From: an uncultured Candidatus Saccharibacteria bacterium
GTDB taxonomy: Bacteria > Patescibacteriota > Saccharimonadia > Saccharimonadales > Saccharimonadaceae
Assembly (NCBI GenBank): GCA_946186455.1
Contig: CAMHNK010000005.1
Span: 1 to 39,257 of the forward strand
Direction of reading: 5' to 3'
Length of the DNA: 39,257 nucleotides
The position numbers and the translations under genes were made by a program. The notes beneath the pieces were generated by a model, which worked only from the letters and a program-made list of their open reading frames with translations, was not told where the DNA came from and did no database searches. This document shows positions 1-6,928 of the stretch, one piece after another. The stretch's first letter is position 1, and each line of letters starts with the position of its first letter.

Positions 1-127
1 TACTTTTGGCCTCCGATAGTACTTTGCCATTTTGCAGGGCTTCCTCAGCAAAGAGTTCAATACGATCCGTTCTTGCAATGCGTTTTCTGAATCTCTTGAT
101 GTAATGTTTTGTTAATTCCACACACAT
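1..127 (-). CDS. Third gene of the ATPase operon, truncated by window edge
   Basis: The ATG is at 127 (minus strand) and 42 codons are readable before the window ends. The start lies 5 nt after the TAA of the alpha-CTD/sigma4-like gene, with a GGAG about 9 nt upstream, so it is translationally linked to the two genes before it. The visible N-terminus begins MCVELTKHYIKRFRKRIART and is basic, then helical with a run of acidic and Ala residues. I do not recognise the family, and too little is visible to propose a function. Its interest is that it completes a three-gene operon whose other members are a GHKL ATPase and a transcription-factor-like protein. Confidence 0.7.
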   Translation of the reverse strand, partial: MCVELTKHYIKRFRKRIARTDRIELFAEEALQNGKVLSEAKS

Positions 128-132
128 TTTTG

Positions 133-1545
133 TTACTCCGTGATGCCATTTACTATTTTTCTTGCGTAACATCCTGTTCTTGCCCCACCTACACGTATGA
201 TTTTTCCTTTATCGGCAAGTCTAATTAATGTCCCTCTAATAGAGTTAGGATTCATAGACACGGAGTTGCCGTATTTTTTTAGCTCATCAGTAATTCTTTC
301 ACGATCAAAAATTTCATCCGACGCATTAATTGTATCTAACACTGCGTCTTCGAGAGATACTCTATAATCTTTTTTAATCGTTTCTCTTTTAATCATTTCC
401 AATGGCCAACCATTGATTAGCACATAGCTATCGTGTATGAATAAAAGTCGCGAATCATATAGCAAGACGGTAGCACTAGTCTTGCTTATGTTTCTATATC
501 TTTGTATATATTTTATAACTGCCTCTATTTTAAGTGCGCGATTTTCGGCCGTTAGTATATTGACGGCAAGTTCTGCAGCCGATAATTCGTTATATTCGCG
601 GTCTACAAGATCATAAACAGATTTCCCAACGTTAACATATGTATTCTTGTAGCTCAATGCTCCACGGATTTGGCCAAAAGTTAGGCATGTATTGCTGATA
701 ATCTCTGGGATTGAGGCTGGCCTATTAACGTTTTCGAGATATCTCGTAATAATAAAGAATCTGTCGCTACCAGTAGTCACTTTATTCTTTTCGTGTGTCA
801 CGTAGCCATCTTTTTCAATGATACCTTTAATGCTCATCAAAATACTATCATCAATTGAATATAGATCCTTTATCTCGGAAACTAACAATGGCTTGGAGTG
901 GTTTTTTAATCCATCAACAATAATGTTTAGAATTGAGTTTAAATTATCGTCAACACTTGTAAACCAATTTCCGTTTACGTTTTTATTGGAAACTATCTGA
1001 AATATTTTTGGCTTAAATGCTGCGGCTAAATTCGCGATGCCAATTCCCGTAAAAACAGCGTCTGAGATATTAATCATATGAATTTCAGTACGCTTATTCG
1101 CATATTCTACTAATTTTTCGGCAATTCTTGGGTTGATCATTCCGCTCGTAAATGCATAATAAATGCGCTCCGTGCCATTAGAAATAATTTGTCTAATTCG
1201 CTCTCTTGATACTTCATATTTATTAGCAAGATCCTGAAGGGTAAGTTTTGAATTGCCATTGTAATAATCTACAAGTACATTGAAATTTCTCTCATCTCTT
1301 GAAACTTCTTTCCAGTATTCGCCAATGTTGTAAGTCTGGATAGTTAAATCATCATTCACGGCAATCTGTTGAGCTAAATCCCTGATTTCACCTAAGCCGC
1401 CAGCGCCCATTCCATCCATATTCATGATATCTTCTTCTGACAAGGTTATTAATTCGCTTAGGGAACTAACGCCATTTCTAATAAGCGTATTGACGGTACG
1501 CTTAGAAAACCCAAGAGTCTTTACACTAGTTTGCGAATCTATCAT
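133..1545 (-). CDS. RNAP alpha-CTD-like / sigma region 4-like DNA-binding protein
   Basis: A 470-aa protein. Residues ~10-60 (LGFSKRTVNTLIRNGVSSL, then SEEDIMNMDGMGAGGLGEI) follow the helix-hairpin pattern of the RNA polymerase alpha C-terminal domain. Residues ~100-130 (LTLQDLANKYEVSRERIRQI) match the helix-turn-helix of sigma-70 region 4. The remaining ~300 residues look like repeated winged-helix units ending in a basic RVGGARTGCYARK tail. No sigma region 2 is present, so it is not a complete sigma factor. It probably binds DNA, perhaps with RNA polymerase. The start ATG lies 3 nt after the ATPase stop with GGAG 6 nt upstream, so the two are tightly coupled. The domain reading comes from motifs seen; the role is inferred. 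Confidence 0.75.
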   Translation of the reverse strand: MIDSQTSVKTLGFSKRTVNTLIRNGVSSLSELITLSEEDIMNMDGMGAGGLGEIRDLAQQIAVNDDLTIQTYNIGEYWKEVSRDERNFNVLVDYYNGNSKLTLQDLANKYEVSRERIRQIISNGTERIYYAFTSGMINPRIAEKLVEYANKRTEIHMINISDAVFTGIGIANLAAAFKPKIFQIVSNKNVNGNWFTSVDDNLNSILNIIVDGLKNHSKPLLVSEIKDLYSIDDSILMSIKGIIEKDGYVTHEKNKVTTGSDRFFIITRYLENVNRPASIPEIISNTCLTFGQIRGALSYKNTYVNVGKSVYDLVDREYNELSAAELAVNILTAENRALKIEAVIKYIQRYRNISKTSATVLLYDSRLLFIHDSYVLINGWPLEMIKRETIKKDYRVSLEDAVLDTINASDEIFDRERITDELKKYGNSVSMNPNSIRGTLIRLADKGKIIRVGGARTGCYARKIVNGITE

Positions 1546-1548
1546 TTA

Positions 1549-3003
1549 CTACTCCTTTTTTGAAAAGGCGTTTGATACTTCTTCGAGAAAAGGACCGATA
1601 GATGAAAGCGCATCAGATTGCTTGATATACGACATAATACTCGCTTTAATAATATCATCGAGCACTTCCTTCGTTTTCGTACTGCTGCCATCTGCTGGCA
1701 TTTTCTCATAGTAGTACTCGCTACAAGTATTATAAAGAATCGTGATTTTTTCACCTTGGATCGTATGCTTAAAAAGTGGTCCTTTTTCGTCGCCGGCGTA
1801 ATTCGAGAATACTATTTCGAATTTTAACTCTTTCGCTGGTTCATCGTCAGGAACTGGCACTTCGATTTCTTTTTCTTTTTTAGTAGGCGTCAAAACTGTT
1901 TTTCCAGGTTTTTTTGGCGTCTGTGGAAGAATGAAAGGATTGTCATCTTGTGCTCTCCTTTGCTTTTCCTTCATTTCTTCGCGCACTTTTTTGACTGGCT
2001 CATCCAATACGACCTTAAGAGCGTCGATAATCTCATTCGATGGTGCAATGTCGTGTTTTTTCAAGTTAACGCCCATCAAATCGTCAAGATCCGAATTGAA
2101 GCTGAGTTCGATCCTTAATAGGTTAAAATCATTATGTTTTTTGAAGATTTCAGGGAATTCCAACGCTGCAGCTACCTCACGTCTGTTTCTCAAGATATAA
2201 AAACCTTGGCCTTTAATATTCAGCCGAAGAGCCTTATTGGCTTTTGGGCCTTGATCTGGAATTTTAACCGCTAACACATGCATTTTTCCTTCAATACCAG
2301 ATTTTGACTTTATGTCAATATCCGTATCAACTATCGCCGTGCCGAAACCGGTGAGAAGAGGGTCATACAGATGAACTTCCGAACCATTGATAAATATCTT
2401 CTTCCCACTCTTGAGGAATGCGCGAAAGGCTTCGCCGACGTATTCATCAACGGCACTAATTAGATCTTTTGCTCTTGTGTATTGTAATTTATCGCACTTG
2501 TCAATGGCTAATACTGTGCCACTTTTTGAATTGTTAGTGCGGAAATTGAAGCTTGCAATTTCCGTATCTGTTGATTTATGAAAATCCGCATTAAACAGAT
2601 TAGTTTGGCGAATGGCGTCATAATCTAGCACGGCTGTATTGTACACACCATCTTTTTTCGTAATAATACGAATTACACGGCCCATCGAAATAGAGGCAGT
2701 AATAAGACCTAGGCCATACTTGCCCAAATCAGAAGCGCCATCATGAGCCTTTTTGCCGCCAAGTCGAATAGCATCGTGAAGGGTGTCTTCCGACATACCA
2801 ACACCGTCATCTGCAATAAAGATTTTGTTCAGGTCTTCATCTACCGAAATCCAAATATTATTGGCTTCTGCATCAATTGAATTATCGATAAGGTCGGCCA
2901 CTGCAGCTGTGTTCTCGTAGCCCATACTTCTTAATGCATAAAAAAGACCTGCCGCATCAGGAAGTATATTTTCTTGCCCACCCCTTGATTCTTTGTAATC
3001 CAT
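1549..3003 (-). CDS. GHKL (MORC/HATPase_c_3-like) ATPase
   Basis: A 484-aa protein with a GHKL ATP-binding fold in its first ~150 residues: N-box AVADLIDNSIDAEA, G1 box IADDGVGM, and G2 box LGKYGLGLITAS. The ADLIDNSIDA form resembles MORC and MutL/Hsp90-class ATPases rather than sensor kinases, and no DHp or transmembrane segment is seen. A charged linker rich in K, P and E (residues ~335-385) separates it from a C-terminal domain of unknown type. Related ATPases occur in DNA-management and defence gene clusters, which is family knowledge. It is the first gene of a three-gene operon with a consensus promoter. The start ATG at 3003 is preceded by GAGGA at a usable distance. Confidence 0.8.
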   Translation of the reverse strand: MDYKESRGGQENILPDAAGLFYALRSMGYENTAAVADLIDNSIDAEANNIWISVDEDLNKIFIADDGVGMSEDTLHDAIRLGGKKAHDGASDLGKYGLGLITASISMGRVIRIITKKDGVYNTAVLDYDAIRQTNLFNADFHKSTDTEIASFNFRTNNSKSGTVLAIDKCDKLQYTRAKDLISAVDEYVGEAFRAFLKSGKKIFINGSEVHLYDPLLTGFGTAIVDTDIDIKSKSGIEGKMHVLAVKIPDQGPKANKALRLNIKGQGFYILRNRREVAAALEFPEIFKKHNDFNLLRIELSFNSDLDDLMGVNLKKHDIAPSNEIIDALKVVLDEPVKKVREEMKEKQRRAQDDNPFILPQTPKKPGKTVLTPTKKEKEIEVPVPDDEPAKELKFEIVFSNYAGDEKGPLFKHTIQGEKITILYNTCSEYYYEKMPADGSSTKTKEVLDDIIKASIMSYIKQSDALSSIGPFLEEVSNAFSKKE

Positions 3004-3038
3004 GGGGGTTCCTCGCGTTAAATAATTAATTTTCGCTT

Positions 3039-3067
3039 ATTGTATCACGTGCAAAAAATAATGTCAA
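3039..3067 (-). promoter_or_regulatory. Consensus sigma-70 promoter of the ATPase operon
   Basis: Reading the minus strand, TTGACA (3067-3062), a 17-nt spacer and TACAAT (3044-3039) preceded by TGA give a near-perfect extended promoter. The predicted leader is about 30 nt. Confidence 0.85.
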
Positions 3068-3149
3068 TACCTATTTTTAATTGATCCTAGTTTTACTCGA
3101 CAGTATGGAAAAAATAATAATCAAACGAAACTATTTGTTTTGGGATAGA

Positions 3150-3830
3150 TTATCTGACCTCAAACGTCCACTCGTCGCCGGAGCCTTCGGTGGTTGATTT
3201 GACAATTTTGTGAATCTTGCCGTCTTTGTCCTGGGTGTATCCTAGATAGCCGACACTGTCGGTGAAGTTGCCATACACCCTAACGGTGTTTTCGGCGCCT
3301 TCAACTTTGTTTGCCTTGGTGTGCGTATATTCGTCAACCGTCACTACGGTGCCATCGCTAAGTAGTGCAATAAGCCAAGTATCGCCGCCATTTCCTAATT
3401 GACCAACCGCGAGATCGACTGGCGTGCCACCGAGAACTGAAGTAATATCCTTTGATTCGCCGTATGGCCATTGGTTTTTAAAGGCTTTCAGCTTGCCATC
3501 GGCAGAAAGGACATAGCTCCCACCATAAGAATCGTTCGGCGAAGCCACCGTCATAGAGTGCTTAACCTTAGTGTCTTCGGCGTCCGGGAGACCGCTACTA
3601 GCTGTATACTCAATATCGCCATCAAAATTACTGGCTTGGAAGCCAAACTTAACTTCCGTTTTTGCAGTATTATCATCCGGCTTTGGTGTTGGGGTTTCTA
3701 GACTACGCGTCATGCCGTAAATACCAAATGCGATACCGGCGAGGCCGATAATCGAACCAACCGCTATTCCGATAATTGCATTTTTGTTTCCATGTTTCTC
3801 TTGTGGTTTAGTTGAAACTTCATTTTCCAT
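3150..3830 (-). CDS. Membrane-anchored extracytoplasmic protein, unknown function
   Basis: Starting at the ATG at 3830 (MENEVSTKPQEK), the protein has a short charged cytoplasmic N-terminus, one transmembrane helix (about residues 17-39, AIIGIAVGSIIGLAGIAFG), a Pro/Thr linker (ETPTPKPDDN), and a ~170-residue domain predicted to lie outside the cell. The domain is rich in Gly, Asp and Thr and reads like repeated beta strands (phrases such as GGSYVLSADGKLKAF and GGDTWLIALLSDGTVV), possibly a small propeller-like or WG-type repeat fold. That is a guess. An upstream in-frame start at 3872 is less likely because a -10 box lies between the two starts. The gene appears leaderless. Confidence 0.65.
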   Translation of the reverse strand: MENEVSTKPQEKHGNKNAIIGIAVGSIIGLAGIAFGIYGMTRSLETPTPKPDDNTAKTEVKFGFQASNFDGDIEYTASSGLPDAEDTKVKHSMTVASPNDSYGGSYVLSADGKLKAFKNQWPYGESKDITSVLGGTPVDLAVGQLGNGGDTWLIALLSDGTVVTVDEYTHTKANKVEGAENTVRVYGNFTDSVGYLGYTQDKDGKIHKIVKSTTEGSGDEWTFEVR

Positions 3831-3837
3831 AAGTATT

Positions 3838-3846
3838 ATTATATCA
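3838..3846 (-). promoter_or_regulatory. Leaderless extended -10 promoter for the 3150-3830 gene
   Basis: On the minus strand TGA-TATAAT (TATAAT at 3843-3838) ends 7 nt before the ATG at 3830, so transcription would start at or next to the start codon. No Shine-Dalgarno site fits. Confidence 0.7.
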
Positions 3847-3882
3847 TTCCAAGCTCGCCAACATAATGCCATTATGCCATGT

Positions 3883-3907
3883 AAAAACCCGCTCCATTGG
3901 AGCGGGT
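3883..3907 (-). terminator. Intrinsic terminator of the structured RNA
   Basis: ACCCGCTCC-AAT-GGAGCGGGT followed by TTTTT on the minus strand: a 9-bp GC-rich stem with a U-tract. Confidence 0.9.
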
Positions 3908-4304
3908 AGGGAAATGTGCGAGAGCTCCAAGGCTCGACGTCCGGACACCGAGTGGGTCCCAGGAGCTCTGTTGCCGGGGTTATCCGGCCGAACTACGGAA
4001 TCCGCAGCGCTTCATCCGTATCCCATAGGCAGGACCGTATCCCGCTATGGCCTTTTCTCATCCGTGCGGTCTTCCTCCGCGCGAATTCTCCGCGCCGACC
4101 AGGGTCGAGCGGCGTCGTACACCATTCGTAGGCTTTCCTACGATAGTGCTGCCCCGAAGGGCATTGCTAGGTCTACCCGTCTACAACAACTTCCGCGCAA
4201 AAGCACGTGCGAACGTTATGGCAATGCCATAAGCTCATATCATAAACGAGCACCCCTGCCTAGCAGTTCTTACCACGGGCGGCGTACCGCACCGTAGTTA
4301 GATC
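3883..4304 (-). ncRNA. Structured ~420-nt RNA of unidentified family
   Basis: A promoter at 4311-4338 and an intrinsic terminator at 3883-3907 bracket a GC-rich stretch with no convincing ORF on its strand. Several hairpins are directly visible on the minus strand: GCGG-UACG-CCGC near the 5' end; UUAUGGC-AUU-GCCAUAA around 4213-4229; GCCC-UUCG-GGGC around 4152-4163; CGUAGG-AAAG-CCUACG around 4127-4142; and an AGAGCUCC/GGAGCUCU pair that closes a domain near the 3' end. Length and layout would suit RNase P RNA or tmRNA, but I cannot find the RNase P core GGAAAGUCC or its 3' partner, nor the tmRNA tRNA-like ends. The family is therefore left open. Confidence 0.7.
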
Positions 4305-4310
4305 ACTATA

Positions 4311-4338
4311 ATTATATCATATCTAGATATTAAAACAA
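4311..4338 (-). promoter_or_regulatory. Promoter of the structured RNA
   Basis: Minus strand TTGTTT (4338-4333), a 16-nt spacer, then TATAAT (4316-4311) preceded by TGA. The predicted start is near 4304, right at the beginning of the structured region. Confidence 0.75.
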
Positions 4339-4357
4339 GTCTTAGGGCGCCCATCTA

Positions 4358-4386
4358 TTTACTTTTATGGTTATTTATGTTATAAT
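4358..4386 (+). promoter_or_regulatory. Promoter for the small gene at 4420-4734
   Basis: TTTACT (4358-4363), a 17-nt spacer and TATAAT (4381-4386) with TGT directly before it. Transcription would start near 4393. Confidence 0.7.
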
Positions 4387-4419
4387 ATAGGTATATATGG
4401 CTAGAGTCATGTAAGTTCT

Positions 4420-4734
4420 TTGAAAGGAGGGATTATTACGGCTAATTCGATCTACCTCGACGAGGAAGAAATCCGGATGCACGAAATTTTGACCGAGTAT
4501 CTGTTCGTTCGTTATAAAGCAGCCTGTGATATGTTGACGGACAATTTTACAAAAAGATTGGAAGAGATGTGGAAAAACGGGAAAACTCCCGACCGGAAAT
4601 TCTACGATTTTGAGTACGACAAACTGGCATCTGCCAAGGCGCAAGCCGACGAAAAACTCTTTCAGCTCCACTCCATGAGCGGTGCCGAGATTCGGCGTGT
4701 TTACGCCAGATATTACCACGAAATGTTCCCGTAA
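4420..4734 (+). CDS. Small hypothetical protein (~99-104 aa), start uncertain
   Basis: The coding frame reads NSIYLDEEEIRMHEILTEYL and continues as a charged, mostly helical small protein ending YYHEMFP. I do not recognise the family. The start is unusual. The longest frame begins with TTG at 4420, but a strong AAGGAGGG (4424-4431) lies inside it. At the correct distance after that site stand ATT (4435) and ACG (4438), not ATG. The first ATG is at 4477, with GAGGA about 10 nt upstream. Initiation at a non-AUG codon near 4435-4438, or at the ATG at 4477, are both possible. The gene has its own promoter and a terminator, and converges with the XRE-Panacea gene. Confidence 0.6.
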   Translation: MKGGIITANSIYLDEEEIRMHEILTEYLFVRYKAACDMLTDNFTKRLEEMWKNGKTPDRKFYDFEYDKLASAKAQADEKLFQLHSMSGAEIRRVYARYYHEMFP

Positions 4735-4741
4735 CTCCCCA

Positions 4742-4765
4742 GCCCACGTTTACGTGGGCATTTTT
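4742..4765. terminator. Bidirectional terminator
   Basis: GCCCACG-TTTA-CGTGGGC followed by ATTTTT on the plus strand. It lies between two convergent genes and overlaps the stop codon of the XRE-Panacea gene. Confidence 0.8.
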
Positions 4766-5486
4766 AATACGCTGGTAAATTTACTGGAGCAAATACATTA
4801 TTGGTGGGTTCTTTTTTTATCGTTTGATATGGTATATACTCACCATCGCGCCGCTCTTGCCATGCTTTTTGTGAATGAGTAAAGTTTACGATTTCCGATG
4901 TATTTTTATCTTTCCAATAATTGCAGACCATATCTATGATGTTTTTTTCTTTTTCCGTAAAGACTTCTGGGTCAAAATCGCCATTAGTATCGGATATCGA
5001 AATGATTTGAGCTAGATCGAATATTCTGATGCTAATTTTGCCTTTTTTAAACTGGTCATCAGTAATAGCAAGAAAGTCCTTTGCGAGTGGGCCATAATGA
5101 TTTCTATAATAGCTCGCCCCCGTAATCGATTCATTATAACAATAATAGTAAGTGAAGTCTGAAAGATATAGTAGCTTAGCTAGTTTAGTTTTTGTTACTC
5201 CAGTATCACTAAAGTGCTTTTTTAGAATATAGTAATACAGTTGTACAAATTTTTCCTCGTCGTAGTCATCTTTCGGCTCACTAGACTCTATGACGCCTAT
5301 TGGTTCAATATTTAGTATTTCGCATATTTCATTAAGGGTATTAATGCTTAGAGGGCTCCTATTGGCCTCTATGTTCATGTACGTAATACGATTAATGCCG
5401 AGGGCATCAGCTATCTGCTCCTGGGTCATCTTCGCTTTCATCCTTGCTTCGCGGATTCTCGAAACGATAGTTGCATTCGAAATCAT
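4764..5486 (-). CDS. XRE HTH + Panacea (DUF4065) domain protein, antitoxin-like
   Basis: A 240-aa protein using the ATG at 5486, which has AGGAG 8 nt upstream; the GTG three codons earlier abuts that site and is unlikely. Residues ~6-60 are a canonical XRE helix-turn-helix (REARMKAKMTQEQIADALGI and NRITYMNIEANRSPLS). Residues ~75-190 match the SocA/GepA-like DUF4065 domain (KLAKLLYLSDFTYYY; GASYYRNHYGPLAKDF), called Panacea when it serves as an antitoxin. Panacea antitoxins neutralise diverse toxins and often carry HTH domains for autoregulation. No toxin gene lies in the same operon here, so the partner is unclear. The small convergent gene at 4420-4734 and the divergent DUF4417 operon are the only neighbours. 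Confidence 0.85.
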   Translation of the reverse strand: MISNATIVSRIREARMKAKMTQEQIADALGINRITYMNIEANRSPLSINTLNEICEILNIEPIGVIESSEPKDDYDEEKFVQLYYYILKKHFSDTGVTKTKLAKLLYLSDFTYYYCYNESITGASYYRNHYGPLAKDFLAITDDQFKKGKISIRIFDLAQIISISDTNGDFDPEVFTEKEKNIIDMVCNYWKDKNTSEIVNFTHSQKAWQERRDGEYIPYQTIKKEPTNNVFAPVNLPAY

Positions 5487-5518
5487 CCCGTTCACTCCTA
5501 GTTGATTTTATTCGTTAT

Positions 5519-5551
5519 ACTGATTATAAAGCAGTTGTCGTTTTTTTGCAA
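5519..5551 (-). promoter_or_regulatory. Promoter and possible operator of the XRE-Panacea gene
   Basis: Minus strand TTGCAA (5551-5546), a 17-nt spacer and TATAAT (5528-5523). The -10 box sits inside an imperfect palindrome, ACTG...CAGT (5519-5535, 12 of 17 positions symmetric), a good place for autorepression by the encoded XRE protein. Confidence 0.65.
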
Positions 5552-5625
5552 CACTATTCGTGATTAATTTTACTCTTGCAATTATATTTTTACTAACTTT
5601 TACACAATGGTCATATAAATTTTTC

Positions 5626-5654
5626 TTGACTTCGCCAATTGTATTTGCTATACT
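5626..5654 (+). promoter_or_regulatory. Sigma-70 promoter of the DUF4417 operon
   Basis: TTGACT (5626-5631), a 17-nt spacer and TATACT (5649-5654) with TGC upstream. Transcription would start near 5661, giving a ~210-nt leader before the ATG at 5872. Confidence 0.85.
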
Positions 5655-5660
5655 AGTGCC

Positions 5661-5871
5661 AAACGGAGGTTAAAACTTTAAATTAGCGCCTTCGTCGAAT
5701 ATTAATAAGTACGGATCATAAAAACGCGCCTGCTGATATTTTCGACGATACGCAGCAAACGCGCTGGACGACAGTATACTAAAATACTATCAATTCTTAT
5801 TTTAGCATATTTTGTCAAAAAGTAAAGCATTGGCGTTTTATTGATCCTTTTAATTTATGAAAGGATAAAAA
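5661..5871 (+). promoter_or_regulatory. Long folded leader with possible pseudoknot
   Basis: A stem can form from GCGCCTGCTG (5726-5735) and CAGCA...GCGC (5753-5764). Its loop carries ATATTTTCGACG (5736-5747), which complements the upstream CGTCGAATAT (5693-5702) apart from a 2-nt bulge, so a pseudoknot or two exclusive folds are possible. A weak AGTAT/ATACT hairpin near 5773-5788 precedes U-rich sequence. AAAGGA before 5872 is the ribosome binding site. Function unknown. Confidence 0.45.
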
Positions 5872-6570
5872 ATGGCAAATAGATTTGCTAAAATTAGCGA
5901 TGGCTTTCAAGAAGAGCTCATCATGAATGCTAGGTTAGATGGGCTCATCCAAATGCCCGCCATTGACCGTGAAAAGGAAATAATTGTCCCGGAACGTTTA
6001 GTTCCTTATTCTAAGATTGATTACTGCGAGGAACCAAATAAATTCGGTGTATTCTATGAGGACGATATTAATTTTACAGATGTGCTCGAAAACCCAGAAA
6101 ATGAGCTATGCAAGAGACGAATAGCTCAATGCATGGGCGTCGTATCACCGGATTGTTCTGTTTTTCTCAATGCTCCTTTCATTGTCCAGCTAATGGCTAT
6201 TTATAGAAGTCGTGCCATTGGTGCAAAATTTCAAAGTATGGGAATATACACAATTGCAAACGTCAGATGGGGCGATGAACGAACCTATACTACTAGTATT
6301 CTACCTGAGCCGGCCGCTTTCTTAGGAGTACCAAAGCACTTTGTTGTCTCAATTGGTTCTCATGGTGCTTGCAAAAACACTGAAGTTAGACATCAGTTCT
6401 GCAATGGGCTTGTGGCAATGTTAGATTATTTAGAGCCAGAAGTCGTACTGGTTTATGGCCCTATGCCGAAAAGCATCTTCGGTGATTTAGTGAATCGAAC
6501 TCGATTTGTTCAGTACGATGATTGGATTACGGCTCAGCATAAAGGAGGGGCGCGACATGGGAACTGGTAG
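5872..6570 (+). CDS. DUF4417 family protein
   Basis: A 232-aa protein with the DUF4417 pattern: GVFYEDDINFTDVLENPE, then GVVSPDCSVFLNAPFIVQL, YRSRAIGAKFQSMGI, and NVRWGDERTY, followed by VVSIGSHGACKN. The molecular function of DUF4417 is not established. It is common on phages, plasmids and accessory islands, and in Saccharibacteria (family knowledge). It is the first gene of a three-gene operon with a long structured leader. Its last 14 nt overlap the next start, so the two are translationally coupled. Base composition (AT-richer than the housekeeping genes) fits an accessory origin. Confidence 0.8.
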   Translation: MANRFAKISDGFQEELIMNARLDGLIQMPAIDREKEIIVPERLVPYSKIDYCEEPNKFGVFYEDDINFTDVLENPENELCKRRIAQCMGVVSPDCSVFLNAPFIVQLMAIYRSRAIGAKFQSMGIYTIANVRWGDERTYTTSILPEPAAFLGVPKHFVVSIGSHGACKNTEVRHQFCNGLVAMLDYLEPEVVLVYGPMPKSIFGDLVNRTRFVQYDDWITAQHKGGARHGNW

Positions 6571-6916
6571 CGACAATAAATATCATAGCGTCCGTAGGAA
6601 TGCCGAATCCGCTCCGGCGAAATTCGGCTATAACAGCAATAGCGGATTATTCGGCAATAATGGCAATCATGAGGGAATTCGCGAGATTAAAACGGATAAC
6701 CCCATTAAAGATGCGAGAGAATTATTTGCTATAATAGCTAATGGAGGATGGAAGCGTCTTAAAAATGACTCCGGGATGGAGGTTTACGTTCTGCCCGATA
6801 ATACTTATATTACCTTGAGAATTCATACAAAGTCCGGAAGCCCCGCAGTAGACATCAACATTAATAGTAACCCTTATGGTAGCAAAGTAAAAACTCAAAA
6901 AATTCATTTTATATAA
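6557..6916 (+). CDS. Small two-part protein, toxin-like C-terminus (tentative)
   Basis: The ATG at 6557 has AAAGGAGGGG just upstream inside the DUF4417 gene and gives 119 aa. The N-terminal ~45 residues are low-complexity and rich in Gly and Asn (KFGYNSNSGLFGNNGNHEG). A compact C-terminal domain follows (DARELFAIIANGGWKRLKND, YVLPDNTYITLRIHTKSGSP, ending KTQKIHFI). The pattern of a disordered linker plus a short C-terminal domain with a TxSGxPAxDI segment recalls C-terminal domains of polymorphic toxins and some phage proteins. This is recollection, not a match I can verify. No signal peptide is seen. The next gene could be a cognate immunity protein. Confidence 0.6.
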   Translation: MGTGSDNKYHSVRRNAESAPAKFGYNSNSGLFGNNGNHEGIREIKTDNPIKDARELFAIIANGGWKRLKNDSGMEVYVLPDNTYITLRIHTKSGSPAVDININSNPYGSKVKTQKIHFI

Positions 6917-6928
6917 GGAGGAAAAACT

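Noticed and set aside
3866-4297. Open reading frames on the plus strand across the structured RNA
   Set aside because: They are antisense to a promoter-terminator unit, have Arg/Ser-rich composition typical of GC-rich non-coding sequence, and lack a ribosome site.
3883-4304. RNase P RNA or tmRNA assignment for the structured RNA
   Set aside because: AGGAAGACC on the minus strand only resembles the RNase P core GGAAAGUCC, and the matching 3' core is absent. No tRNA-like ends or tag frame for tmRNA were found.
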